The position numbers and the translations under genes were made by a program. This document shows positions 42,311-51,445 of a stretch of DNA of 64,000 bases, piece after piece. Within the stretch, counting starts at the first letter, position 1, and each line of letters begins with the position of its first letter. Under the pieces are notes generated by a model. It made no database searches. It was not told the DNA's origin and saw only the letters and a program-made list of their open reading frames with translations. The stretch covers positions 1 to 64,000 of the forward strand of contig JBHENN010000123.1 in NCBI GenBank assembly GCA_046262015.1, written 5' to 3'. Source of the stretch: JBHENN01 sp046262015. Its GTDB lineage: Bacteria; Actinomycetota; CADDZG01; WHSQ01.

Positions 42311-42517
42311 CTACAGAGACGCCGGCGCGGCGGGAGCGGGCGTCGTGCGACTGAGGCGCTTGAGCAACTCGAACTCGCGCAACCGACCGCCGCTGCCGGA
42401 CGGATACGGGAGATGGCAGGTCAGGAACAACACCCGAGGCCGAGGCTCGAGCGGCGGGCGTGCCGAACGGCTCAGCTGGCGGCGTCGGGACCGAACATCG
42501 GCCCTAGCTCGCAGCAC
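42311..42517 (-). pseudogene. N-terminal remnant of a GT4-type glycosyltransferase
   Basis: The minus-strand frame contains RVLFLTCHLPYPSGSGGRLR followed by EFELLKRLSR, the exact start of many GT-B glycosyltransferases. It then runs into a Pro/Ala-rich tail and a stop at 42311. The remaining ~330 residues are nowhere nearby. The rest of 42297-42660 has no feature I can support. Confidence 0.6.
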
Positions 42518-42666
42518 GTGGGACCCCCCGGGGCACCTGCACCTGTTGGGCGCGGTGTACGAAACCGGGGCTGACCCGTCGCCCCTAGAGCAACGACCGC
42601 CGCCGCGACGCTACGCTGGATGAATGGGTCTCCGGGGGAGCAGATGGGGATCTTCGGGGGGTGAGG

Positions 42667-43515
42667 ATGCCGCTGCCTGATTTCGTCGTCGCCGGTGCGA
42701 TGCGGTCGGGGACGACCTTCCTCGCCCGCTGCCTCGACTCACACCCCGCGGTCGCCGTGCCCACCAAAGAGATCTACTTCTTCGACCGCAACTGGGATCG
42801 GGGCGTTGGTTGGTACGAGTCGCTGTTCCAAGGGCTGCCGCCGGGCTCGGTGATCGGTGAGGCAACGCCCTCCTACATGTTCATGCCCAAGGCCGCTTCC
42901 CGGATGGCTTCGCTTCTCCCACAGGCCAAGGTCGTCGTCACGTTACGGAATCCGGTCGACCGGGCTCACAGCCATTACTGGCACAACCACGAGCGCAAGG
43001 TCGAGAGCTTGACCTTCGAGGATGCCCTTGCCGCAGAGCCCGACCGGATAGCCGCCGGCGGACAATTCTGGCGTTACAGCTATCTCTCGCTCGGCGACTA
43101 CCTCCCGCAGCTGGAGCGCCTGATCCAGCATTACCCGCGAGAGCGGCTCAAGGTACTTCTGTACGAGGAGACCCACGCCGAACCCGTCGCGGCCGTGGCC
43201 GGCGTGTATCGCCATCTGGGTGTCGACGATGGATTCGTATCGCCGCTGATCCACCGCCGCATCAACGGCTACAAGCGGATCTACTCGGCTGCCGTCCGAG
43301 ACCACAGTAAGAAGCTGCCGAAGCGAGCTCGCGACGCGGTCGGACGGATCATCGCCCGCGATGCGCCGCTACCCTCGATGGACCCCGGATTACGACAGGA
43401 GCTGATCGAGGATGTGCGGCCGCGGGTCGCGGCATTGGGGCGATGGCTCGGCATCGACCTCGAGGCGTTCTGGTTGGACACCTCCGATTCGGCTCCCGAT
43501 CTCGTAGCCAGGTGA
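42667..43515 (+). CDS. PAPS-dependent sulfotransferase
   Basis: 282 residues from ATG 42667 (GTG 42661 also possible). The 5'-phosphosulfate loop is VVAGAMRSGTTFLARCLD and the 3'-phosphate motif is VTLRNPVDRAHSHYWHN. It is of the NDST/heparan-type sulfotransferase group common in bacterial exopolysaccharide loci. It should transfer sulfate from PAPS to a sugar hydroxyl or amine. It is the first plus-strand gene of the surface-polysaccharide locus. Confidence 0.92.
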   Translation: MPLPDFVVAGAMRSGTTFLARCLDSHPAVAVPTKEIYFFDRNWDRGVGWYESLFQGLPPGSVIGEATPSYMFMPKAASRMASLLPQAKVVVTLRNPVDRAHSHYWHNHERKVESLTFEDALAAEPDRIAAGGQFWRYSYLSLGDYLPQLERLIQHYPRERLKVLLYEETHAEPVAAVAGVYRHLGVDDGFVSPLIHRRINGYKRIYSAAVRDHSKKLPKRARDAVGRIIARDAPLPSMDPGLRQELIEDVRPRVAALGRWLGIDLEAFWLDTSDSAPDLVAR

Positions 43516-43561
43516 TGATGTCCTGGCTACCCCGGACGTTTCCACCTAGCTCTCTAGCGAC

Positions 43562-44725
43562 TTGAACAACTGGGAGGTGGTCTGCTTCTCGGGTGTTGAC
43601 TGGGCCTCGCACCCGCGCCGGTCCCACTGGGTCGCTCGGGAGCTCGCCGCGCTCGGGCACACCGTGACCTATGTGGAGAATCTCGGCACGAGGCCACCGC
43701 GCTGGTCGGATCTCAACCGCATCCGGCACAGGTTGAGCCGGGCATTGTCGCCGGCGCGGCGTGCCGGCACCGCCGATCCCTCGGGAGTCCGGGTTGTGAC
43801 ACCGTTGATCCTGCCCTATCAGCGATCGGGGCTCGTGCGCACTGTCGATCTGTGGTCGTTGCGGAGGCGAGCCCCACGACGAGCGCCGCACCTGCCTCTG
43901 GTGGTGTGGACCTATCTCCCGATGCCCGTCATCCGCGACTACGCCCGCTCACTCGGCGCCCGCTTCCTCGTCTACGACTGGTGCGACGACGCTTCGGTTC
44001 ACATGGTTTCGGCCTCGGCGTCGCACCGCAGACAGGTGGCGGAATGGGAGGACGAAACCGCGTCGGAGGCGGACCTGGTGCTCTTCGCCTCCGAAGCGTT
44101 GCGAGCGAGCCGGGGGGCGTCACTGGAACATGCGATGGTGGTAGCCCACGGCGCCGCCGGAAAGGACCTCCGCCGCGCGGTCCCACCAGAGGTGGCCCGC
44201 CTTCCGCGACCACGGATCGGCTTCGTCGGGAGCATCACGACATGGACAGACCTCGAGCTGGTCGCTGCCGTCGCCGCCGCACGCCCGGAATGGACCATCG
44301 TGATGGTGGGTCCCGTGCGAGCCGATATCGGGCCTCTCACACAACGACCGAACGTCATCCTCCTGGGAGCCCGGCCCCACAGCGAGATATCAGCGCTACT
44401 CCGGGGCTTCGATGTCGGGTTGATCCCCTATCGGATCTCGCCGGCGACCACGGTCGCGAGCCCCCTCAAGCTCCAGGAATATCTGGCGAACGGGTTGCCG
44501 GTGGTTTCCGTGGACATCCCCGCGGCGCGCGAGGCCGGCGTCGCGATCGCCGAGAACGCCGAGGGGTTCGTAGCCGCCATCGAAGGCGCTCTCGAGGGCC
44601 CCTCTCAGGAACGTAGCCCGGTGGCCGAGCCACGCTCGTGGACGCACACGGTCGGGGATCTGGTCGGGCTGATCGAGCAGAGGATGGCGGAACGACCGGA
44701 GGAGCGCCAGGTTGCGGGTTCGTGA
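43562..44725 (+). CDS. GT-B glycosyltransferase
   Basis: 387 residues from TTG 43562. The N-terminal domain starts VVCFSGVDWASHPRRSHWV. The C-terminal donor domain has RIGFVGSITTWTDLELV and then a PHSEISALLRGFDVGLIPYR and KLQEYLANGLPVVS pattern. The family EAMA-type acidic pair is replaced by KLQEYLA, as in the GT4 group that includes TuaH/EpsF-like enzymes. Acts in the cytosol on a lipid-linked sugar. Confidence 0.87.
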   Translation: MNNWEVVCFSGVDWASHPRRSHWVARELAALGHTVTYVENLGTRPPRWSDLNRIRHRLSRALSPARRAGTADPSGVRVVTPLILPYQRSGLVRTVDLWSLRRRAPRRAPHLPLVVWTYLPMPVIRDYARSLGARFLVYDWCDDASVHMVSASASHRRQVAEWEDETASEADLVLFASEALRASRGASLEHAMVVAHGAAGKDLRRAVPPEVARLPRPRIGFVGSITTWTDLELVAAVAAARPEWTIVMVGPVRADIGPLTQRPNVILLGARPHSEISALLRGFDVGLIPYRISPATTVASPLKLQEYLANGLPVVSVDIPAAREAGVAIAENAEGFVAAIEGALEGPSQERSPVAEPRSWTHTVGDLVGLIEQRMAERPEERQVAGS

Positions 44726-44738
44726 GCCAAGAAACCCC

Positions 44739-45518
44739 TCAGGCGCGCCGCCGAGGCAGGATGCTCGACATCTGGGTCTCTCCCGGAGCGGGCATCTTGC
44801 CTCCGTGATCGTCCAGATACCTCTCCATCACCACCACCGGATCGCCCTGGTCCATGACTCGTCCTCGCTCCATGCGCACCAGGCGGTTACAGGTTTCCGA
44901 GAGCGTCCTGACGTTGTGACTCGAAACGATCACCGTCTTGCCCCGGTTCACGAAATCTAGGAGGGTCGCCGCAGAACGTTCGCGGAACTCCTGATCCCCC
45001 ACGGTGATCACCTCGTCCAGGACGAGGATGTCGGGATCTACCGCGACGGCGACGGCAAAGGCAAGCCTCGCCTTCATCCCCGAAGAGAACGTCCTCACGT
45101 CCGCGTCGAGCCAGTCGGCGAGCTGCGAATAATCGGCGATCGAACTTCGCAGTTCCCGCGCCTGCTCGCGAGTGGCTCCCATAACGACCGCAGACACGAT
45201 GATGTTCTCCCACCCGGAGAGGTGCGGGAGCAGACCTCCGCCCTCGGCGAGCAGCGACGCTACCCGTCCGGTCGACTCCAGGCGTCCCTCGTCCGGCGTA
45301 TAGACACCGGCGATCGTACGCAGCAGCGTGGTCTTCCCTGCCCCGTTGGGGCCGATCAGCCCGACGGCCTCGCCCGTGGAAGCGGACCATGTCACGTGGC
45401 GCACGCCCCACGTGCGGGACCTGAATCCGCGCGTCAGCCGGCGCTTGCGCCCCCCGCGGCTGATCCTAGGCACGCGGTAACGGATGCCCACGTTCTCGAG
45501 GGTGACGGCGGGGACCAT
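44739..45518 (-). CDS. Polysaccharide ABC exporter ATPase, short form (Wzt/TagH-like, pair 1)
   Basis: 259 residues from ATG 45518 (AGGAGGTGTG site). Walker A LIGPNGAGKTTLL, signature FSSGMKARLAFAVAVAV, Walker B DILVLDEVITVGD and H-loop VIVSSHN. There is no extra C-terminal sugar-recognition domain, unlike the Wzt at 51435. Its start overlaps the permease stop (TGATG). Confidence 0.93.
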   Translation of the reverse strand: MVPAVTLENVGIRYRVPRISRGGRKRRLTRGFRSRTWGVRHVTWSASTGEAVGLIGPNGAGKTTLLRTIAGVYTPDEGRLESTGRVASLLAEGGGLLPHLSGWENIIVSAVVMGATREQARELRSSIADYSQLADWLDADVRTFSSGMKARLAFAVAVAVDPDILVLDEVITVGDQEFRERSAATLLDFVNRGKTVIVSSHNVRTLSETCNRLVRMERGRVMDQGDPVVVMERYLDDHGGKMPAPGETQMSSILPRRRA

Positions 45519-46312
45519 CACACCTCCTTGGGGAACTCGTGCTGTCGCCACACGAATACCGCCGCCCCTAAGGCGAGCATGAGCAAGCCCGACGCTCCGA
45601 GGTAGAGAAGGTCCCGCAGGGCGGGCGAGGACCCATGCAAGAACACAGCCCGGAACGACTCGAAGAGGCTCGACAGGGGATTCAACCTAACCAGCTGAGC
45701 CAATTCGTTCCCGGGAACCTCGGCGGCGGCCACCAGCCCGGTCGAGACGAAGAAGGTCGTCCTGATCAAGTTCTGCGACGCGCCACGCAGATGGGGGACG
45801 TACAAGCCGAACACGGTCGCGGCGTAGACAGGCCCGCTGCACAGCAGCATCAACTCGACCAGCAGGAGGGGAAGCCACAGGACCGACGGCCACGGAACCA
45901 CCCCGTACCAGATCATGAAGGGGACGAAGACGAACAGCGACAGCAACAGGGTTGCGAGCTCACTGACCATCAGGACCAGAGGGAGGACCCACATCGGCAT
46001 CGCCGCGTTCGTGATGACCGATCCGTAGCTCTTCACTACTCCCATCGCGCCCGTCGTCACGCCGGTGAAGTACCTGAAAGGAACCAGAGCGGCCAGTAGG
46101 AACAGCGGGTAGGCCTCCCTTCCCCTGTCGAAGATCGCGGCGACCAGGACGAAGTAAACCGCCATGTAGGACAGGGGCTCGAGCACCCACTTGAGCATCC
46201 CCAGCAGCGTTAGGTCCCGGGACTGGCGCATCTCGGCGACAGCCAGGACACGAAGGAGCTCCAGCGGACGGCCCCCGGCCCAGGAGCGCGCCGCTCGCGC
46301 TTCGAGCTTCAT
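45518..46312 (-). CDS. Polysaccharide ABC exporter permease (Wzm-like, pair 1)
   Basis: 264 residues, six TM helices, ABC-2 type. The cytosolic N-terminal helix ends LLRVLAVAEMRQSRDLTLLG. C-terminal LNPLSSLFESFRAVFLHG matches the conserved NPL..YFE.YR segment of Wzm proteins. With the ATPase at 44739 it should export a polyprenyl-linked glycan. Confidence 0.9.
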   Translation of the reverse strand: MKLEARAARSWAGGRPLELLRVLAVAEMRQSRDLTLLGMLKWVLEPLSYMAVYFVLVAAIFDRGREAYPLFLLAALVPFRYFTGVTTGAMGVVKSYGSVITNAAMPMWVLPLVLMVSELATLLLSLFVFVPFMIWYGVVPWPSVLWLPLLLVELMLLCSGPVYAATVFGLYVPHLRGASQNLIRTTFFVSTGLVAAAEVPGNELAQLVRLNPLSSLFESFRAVFLHGSSPALRDLLYLGASGLLMLALGAAVFVWRQHEFPKEV

Positions 46313-46318
46313 CCACGG

Positions 46319-46324
46319 ACCCTA
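46319..46324 (-). promoter_or_regulatory. Candidate leaderless -10 element (TAGGGT)
   Basis: On the minus strand TAGGGT ends 6 nt before ATG 46312 of the ABC permease, in the 49-bp gap after the WecA-like gene. Confidence 0.4.
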
Positions 46325-46361
46325 AGCCGTGCGCACCGGCACCGAGCCGGGAGCCACGCCG

Positions 46362-47324
46362 TCATCGCGTTTCCGGCTCAGGTCGGCGGGCTGCCCGTAT
46401 ATGCCACCACGATCCGACCCCCAGCCCCGCGATCAATCCCGCGGTGAGGAACCCTGCAACGATCCCCTGAAGCTGCGCTATCCCGATCCCCAACCCCGCG
46501 CACAGCGCGCCGAGGGCCCAGAAGCAGATCGTCGTCCGGAGGCGTCCGAGCCGGCGCGCGAGAACATCGTAAGAATGGTCGCGGTCCCCGTGGAACATCT
46601 TGCGCGGCGCCAGCGAGCGCCGCAGCAGTGTGGCGACGACCTCGTACAGCGGCAGCGTCATGCACGCGGCAAGGCCCACCATGGTCCACATGCTGGTCCA
46701 CCGCGGGGCTGCAACCACGACGAGGAGCGCTCCGAGCGCGTAGGCGCCGCCGCTACCCAGGAAGACCCGCGCAGGCGGCCGGTTCCAGAGGAGGAAACCC
46801 GCGATCCCCCCCACGGCGGCTGCGACGAGGTCGTTGGTGCCCCCCGGCGCCGCCCCTACGCCCAGCATCCCCAGCAAGGCGATGGCCACCACCCCTCCTG
46901 CCAGCGCGTCCTGACCATCGAGGAGGTTCACCCCATTCATGACGGCGACCGTCAGGATCACGATGCCCGCCGCGAGGCCCGCCTCATAGCCTGCTGCGAT
47001 CGCAAGACCGCACACGCCCTGCAGCACTAGGCGCACGCCGGGGGGGAGATGGTGACGGTCGTCCACGATCCCCATGACCAGCGCGACGGCGAGACCCAGG
47101 GCGGACGCCGACCGGGGTAAGCCGCCCACGAAGGTCAGGGCGGCGCCGACTGCCGCGGCCAGAGCGAGACCGCCAACCAGTGGGATGGACCTCTGGTGGA
47201 TCTTGAGATCCCCCTCTCCCCCCACGTCGACCAGCCCCAGGTGGGGAGCGACGCGAGCCAACGCCGGGATGAGGAGAGCGCTCACCACCGCCGCGAGCCC
47301 ACCCGCGATCAGGAGCGCGGTCAG
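46362..47324 (-). CDS. WecA/MraY-type polyprenyl-phosphate sugar-1-phosphate transferase (probable CTG start)
   Basis: 320 residues if started at CTG 47324, which follows a GAGGTGAG site and restores the first TM helix. GTG 47288 is the first conventional start. Motifs: HQRSIPLVGGLAL, GIVDDRHHLPP (Mg-binding Asp-Asp), NGVNLLDGQDALAGG, FLGSGGAYALG and FHGDRDHSYDVLARR. It starts surface-glycan assembly by moving a sugar phosphate onto undecaprenyl phosphate. Membrane, 10-11 TM helices. Confidence 0.92.
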   Translation of the reverse strand: MTALLIAGGLAAVVSALLIPALARVAPHLGLVDVGGEGDLKIHQRSIPLVGGLALAAAVGAALTFVGGLPRSASALGLAVALVMGIVDDRHHLPPGVRLVLQGVCGLAIAAGYEAGLAAGIVILTVAVMNGVNLLDGQDALAGGVVAIALLGMLGVGAAPGGTNDLVAAAVGGIAGFLLWNRPPARVFLGSGGAYALGALLVVVAAPRWTSMWTMVGLAACMTLPLYEVVATLLRRSLAPRKMFHGDRDHSYDVLARRLGRLRTTICFWALGALCAGLGIGIAQLQGIVAGFLTAGLIAGLGVGSWWHIRAARRPEPETR

Positions 47325-47436
47325 GCCGACTCACCTCGTCGCGCTTCGTCCACGAAGGGAATCTATCGACAGCCACCGCCTCGAGGCGGATCGCTCGAAA
47401 CCGCCCTTCGCTTGCTCGAGGAGACCTTCACGGATA

Positions 47437-49374
47437 ATGGGGACGGCTGGACGGTTGGAGGCGACGAGGAGGGACGAAGAGACGTTGGGCTCGCCACGGG
47501 CATTGCGCTGGGCGCGGCGTGATGGTCCGCTCGCCCTTTTCGATGCAGGGATCGTCTTCGCGAGCTACGTGATCGCCCTCGTGTTGCGGTTCGAGGCTGC
47601 CGTCCCCCCCGAATACTGGAACCGCTTCCTCGTGGTGTTGCCGTTCCTCCTCCTGATACACCTCGCGTCCAACTTTTATCTCGGCCTCTACGGCCATATA
47701 TGGAAGCACGCCAGCGGCGATGAGGTCCGCAGGATCGCGGTGGCGGGTGCTGCGGCGGCCGCGTTCATGGTGGTAGCGGGATTGTTCTTCGAACGGGACC
47801 GGCTCCTGCCGATATCCGTCATCCTCTCGGGAGCGACGCTGGTCATGATGGGCTTCGCGGCGGTGCGCTTCCAGAGCAGGCTGTTCGCTCGTCGGGCGCG
47901 GTCGACGGCCCTCAACAAGACCCGACTCCTGGTCGTGGGTGCCGGCCACGCCAGCTCGATGGTCTTACGCGACCTCGTTCGCAACCCGGCGTCCACTGTT
48001 GAGGTCGTCGGGATAGTCGACGACGACCCCCGCAAGGAGGGCCGCCGGCTGCACGGCGTCGCCGTCGTGGGGACACGCGCGGCGATCCCGTCGCTGGTTC
48101 GTGACCTGGCGATAGAAGAGGTCCTCCTCGCCATCCCGTCGGCCACCAGCGAGATGGTCCGGGAGACCGCGGCCCTGTGCGAGTCGGCCGGCGTGCGGCT
48201 GCGCATCCTGCCGAGCGTGCACGAGATCGTCGGTGGGCGGGTGACCGCCCGCGATATCCGGGACGTGCAGATCGAGGACCTTCTCGGCCGTCAACAGGTC
48301 AAGATCGATACCGACGCGGTGGAGGCCCTGATCCGGGGACGGCGCGTCCTGGTCACCGGTGCGGGTGGCTCGATCGGAGCCGAGATCGCACGGCAGGTTG
48401 CCGTCTTCGAACCCGCCGGCCTGGTCTTGCTCGACCATGACGAGACGCACCTTCACGATGCCCTCCTGGACGTCCGGTCCGCTATCCCCGCCCTCGTCGA
48501 CATTCGGGACCGCGCCCCCCTGCAGCGCCTGTTCGAGCGTCATCGACCGGAGATCGTCTTCCACGCAGCCGCCCACAAGCACGTCCCCGTGCTCGAGAGC
48601 CACCCCGACGAGGCGTTCAAGACCAACGTCCAGGGAACGGCCAACCTGTGCGATGCGGCCCTCGCTACGGGCGTCGGTTGGTTCGTCCTTATCTCCACAG
48701 ACAAGGCCGTCAACCCGCTCAGCGTCATGGGGGCATCGAAGCGGCTGGCCGAGCAGGTCGTGTGGTCGCGACTGGCGGAGAGGTGCGTGTACTGCGCGGT
48801 GCGGTTCGGCAACGTGCTGGGGAGCCGAGGCAGCGTGATCCCAACCTTCATCAACCAGATCAACAAGGGCGGGCCGGTCACCGTGACCGACCGCTCGATG
48901 ACCCGCTACTTCATGAGTGTCGGGGAGGCGGTGCAACTCGTCACCCAGGCCGCAGCGATGGCCCGAGGAGGCGAGATCTTCACCCTCAATATGGGTGAAG
49001 CCGTCAACATGGGCGAGCTGGCCGAACGAGTGATCACGCTCATGGGCCGCCGTCCGGGAGCCGAGATCCAGATAGAGGTGATCGGCGCACGCCCGGGCGA
49101 GAAGCTGCACGAGGACCTGTCGTGGTCCCATGAGGAGGTCCGCCCGACCCGCCATCCCTCCATCGTGTCCTCCGCCCCGGATCCGCCGAGAGATACCGCC
49201 GTCGAGCACACCCTGAGGACGTGCGAGGACCTCGTTGCACAAGGACGCCTCGACGACCTAAGCGCGTACCTGCGACGGATCAGCCATGCATCCTTCGCCT
49301 TCACTGCAGACGTCCCACTGGAGCCTCCAGAGGGCAAGCCCGAGGAGGAGCAGTGGAGCCCATCGAGTATCTAG
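47437..49374 (+). CDS. CapD/FlaA1/WbpM-type UDP-sugar 4,6-dehydratase, membrane-anchored
   Basis: 645 residues: four N-terminal TM helices (to about residue 150), a CoA-binding-like/Rossmann domain (RLLVVGAGHASSMVLRDL) and the SDR dehydratase domain with VLVTGAGGSIGAEIARQ. STDKAVNPLSVMGASKR gives the catalytic Met-Lys region of large membrane dehydratases. Converts UDP-GlcNAc-type sugars to 4-keto-6-deoxy products. ATG 47437 has only a distant GAGGAG. The end overlaps the Wzz-like gene by 22 bp. Confidence 0.93.
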   Translation: MGTAGRLEATRRDEETLGSPRALRWARRDGPLALFDAGIVFASYVIALVLRFEAAVPPEYWNRFLVVLPFLLLIHLASNFYLGLYGHIWKHASGDEVRRIAVAGAAAAAFMVVAGLFFERDRLLPISVILSGATLVMMGFAAVRFQSRLFARRARSTALNKTRLLVVGAGHASSMVLRDLVRNPASTVEVVGIVDDDPRKEGRRLHGVAVVGTRAAIPSLVRDLAIEEVLLAIPSATSEMVRETAALCESAGVRLRILPSVHEIVGGRVTARDIRDVQIEDLLGRQQVKIDTDAVEALIRGRRVLVTGAGGSIGAEIARQVAVFEPAGLVLLDHDETHLHDALLDVRSAIPALVDIRDRAPLQRLFERHRPEIVFHAAAHKHVPVLESHPDEAFKTNVQGTANLCDAALATGVGWFVLISTDKAVNPLSVMGASKRLAEQVVWSRLAERCVYCAVRFGNVLGSRGSVIPTFINQINKGGPVTVTDRSMTRYFMSVGEAVQLVTQAAAMARGGEIFTLNMGEAVNMGELAERVITLMGRRPGAEIQIEVIGARPGEKLHEDLSWSHEEVRPTRHPSIVSSAPDPPRDTAVEHTLRTCEDLVAQGRLDDLSAYLRRISHASFAFTADVPLEPPEGKPEEEQWSPSSI

Positions 49375-50594
49375 ACGCTCTCCGTCGCCGCTGGCGAGCG
49401 TTCGCTGCGGTCGTGGCCGCCGCCCTGATCGCAGGCTCGCTTGGAGCTCTTCTTTTCCGCGGGGCGGATGCCCAGGAGGGGTTCGAGGTTGCGGCCACGG
49501 TCGCCTACATCCCGGCGGGGGGCCTTCAGCTGCCCCAGATCGTGCAGGCCGCCACCGGGCCCGAGGTCGCCGGCGACGCCGCCCGGCGCGCCGGAGACGA
49601 GGCGAGCCCCGAGGCGATGCGCAGGTCGGTCGAGGTGGAGGGTGACCAAACCGTCGGGGGGCTCATCGTCCGTGCCCGGGGCAGGAGCCCCCAGGAAGCC
49701 CGCGCCCGGGCGGTTGCCTACGCTGAGGCCATCGTCGGCTTCGTCACGAGCTCGGCGCAGAGGCCCGAGGAAGCCCCCCCGGTCCCACCGGAGCTGATCC
49801 GGCGCGCCGACCGCCTCGTGCAACAGAAGCAGAAGCTGCGCGCTCAAGCCATCCCTCGTGTCCGGGAAACCCGTAGCACGCTCGCCCTGGACAGACTCGA
49901 GACCGCGCTCACCATCAGACTGGATTCCTTGAACGAGGACCTGACCATCGTGAGGGAGCAGATAGCCCGCCTGACGCCGCCGGCTCAGTCGTCCACTGTC
50001 GCCGCGGGGCCGCGAGCCTTCCTCGGCCGGGTCAGCGCGCCCACCAACCTGGGGTCGGGTCCCTTGGGCACTCCTCCGGGCCTCCTCCGCACCCTTGCCG
50101 CGAGTCTGCTACTCGGCGCGCTCGCGGCCCTGGTCGTGGTCTACCTCCTGGAGCGAGCCGATCCGATCCTGCGTACGCGTCAGGCGGCGGTGCGCGCCAC
50201 CGGGTTCCCGTTGTGGGCAGAGGTGCCCTCGGGGAACGTGGATGCGAGCGCCATGCGGGGCGAACTCCGCCTCGTGGCATCGATAGCTCGATCCCGCTCT
50301 GCCAGCAGCCACACCCGCATCGCGGTGCTGAGCCCTCGTCCCACCTCGGGGGGCGCGATGGTCGCCTCGGAGTTGCGCGCCGTCGGGGGGGACGGCTTCG
50401 AGGTGGTCGAGGGCGCGGTCCTCTCCGACGGTGCGACTCTCCCCCCGTTGAAAGCCCAGACCGATCTGCTGGTGGTCGAGCTTGACGGCACGAGCCGGGA
50501 AGACGCCCAGCGCGCGGCCGAGGTCCTAAAGTTGATCGGGCAGCGCGACGCGGCGCTCGTGGTCGCTCGCCCGCAGACCGACCTCTCGTCGTGA
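49353..50594 (+). CDS. Wzz/CpsC-like chain-length and assembly protein
   Basis: 413 residues from GTG 49353 (GAGGAG site). Short cytosolic tail EPIEYLDALRRRW, TM1 (FAAVVAAALIAGSLGALLF), periplasmic helical domain including coiled-coil residues ~170-240, a Pro-rich segment, and TM2 (LAASLLLGALAALVVVYLL). The C-terminal ~130 residues are a cytosolic P-loop-like domain resembling the tyrosine-autokinase fold but without a Walker A. It should set the length of the glycan chain with the exporter downstream (4-bp overlap). Confidence 0.82.
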   Translation: MEPIEYLDALRRRWRAFAAVVAAALIAGSLGALLFRGADAQEGFEVAATVAYIPAGGLQLPQIVQAATGPEVAGDAARRAGDEASPEAMRRSVEVEGDQTVGGLIVRARGRSPQEARARAVAYAEAIVGFVTSSAQRPEEAPPVPPELIRRADRLVQQKQKLRAQAIPRVRETRSTLALDRLETALTIRLDSLNEDLTIVREQIARLTPPAQSSTVAAGPRAFLGRVSAPTNLGSGPLGTPPGLLRTLAASLLLGALAALVVVYLLERADPILRTRQAAVRATGFPLWAEVPSGNVDASAMRGELRLVASIARSRSASSHTRIAVLSPRPTSGGAMVASELRAVGGDGFEVVEGAVLSDGATLPPLKAQTDLLVVELDGTSREDAQRAAEVLKLIGQRDAALVVARPQTDLSS

Positions 50595-51445
50595 GGGTGG
50601 CCGGCCTGCCCGATGCCGGACCGCCTCCGGAGCTGATCTTCCGCAGGAGGGTCAGGCCGCTCCACGCCTTGAAGGAGCTCTGGCGGTCCCGCGAGCTCAT
50701 CCGCACCCTCGCCGAACGCGACATCCGAGCGCGTTACAAGCAGACCGCTCTGGGGGTCGGCTGGGCCGTTCTCACCCCGGTCTTGCTGATGGTGGTGTTC
50801 ACCGTTTTCCTCCGCCGCGTCGCGACGATCGACACGCACGGGGTGCCTTACCCCCTGTTCGCCTACCTCGGCCTGCTGCCGTGGACGTTCTTCTCAACGT
50901 CTTTGAATCAGGGCGGGCAATCATTGATCAGCAACGTTTCGATCCTGGACAAGCTCTACTGCCCGAGGGAGGTCTTCCCCCTCGCGAGCATCATCGTGGC
51001 AGGCTTCGATACCGTCATCTCGATCGGCGTCCTCGCCATCCTGTTCGTGGTCCACGGATTCCTGCCCCAGGGAACGATCGCGTGGGTGCCGCTTCTGATC
51101 GTGGTGCAACTGATCTTCACCGCCGGGGCGACGATGCTGCTCTCGGCCGCCCTCGTGTACGTCCGCGACCTCCGGCATGCGCTACCGATGGTTCTGCAGC
51201 TCGGCTTGTTCGTCACGCCCGTTGCGTGGGGGATCGCCGAATACGTACCCGTGCACCTCCGCGGCTTGTATTCAGCCCTCAACCCTCTGGCGCCGGTGAT
51301 CGAGGGCTACCGGGAAACGGTCCTCTACGGGTCGCCGCCTCCCTGGGGTCTGCTCGGGATCGCCGCAGCCGCGTCGTGCCTCTATCTGGGCATCGGGTAC
51401 GCGGTGTTCAAACGACTCGAGACCGGGTTTGCGGATGTTGCCTGA
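50591..51445 (+). CDS. wzm: Polysaccharide ABC exporter permease (Wzm, pair 2)
   Basis: 284 residues from GTG 50591. ABC-2 permease: RELIRTLAERDIRARYKQTA is the classic amphipathic N-terminal helix, with six TM helices after it. LSAALVYVRDLRHALPMVLQ and LNPLAPVIEGYRETVLYG are the conserved late segments. It overlaps the Wzz-like stop by 4 bp, and the ATPase gene starts inside its 3' end. Confidence 0.93.
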   Translation: MRVAGLPDAGPPPELIFRRRVRPLHALKELWRSRELIRTLAERDIRARYKQTALGVGWAVLTPVLLMVVFTVFLRRVATIDTHGVPYPLFAYLGLLPWTFFSTSLNQGGQSLISNVSILDKLYCPREVFPLASIIVAGFDTVISIGVLAILFVVHGFLPQGTIAWVPLLIVVQLIFTAGATMLLSAALVYVRDLRHALPMVLQLGLFVTPVAWGIAEYVPVHLRGLYSALNPLAPVIEGYRETVLYGSPPPWGLLGIAAAASCLYLGIGYAVFKRLETGFADVA

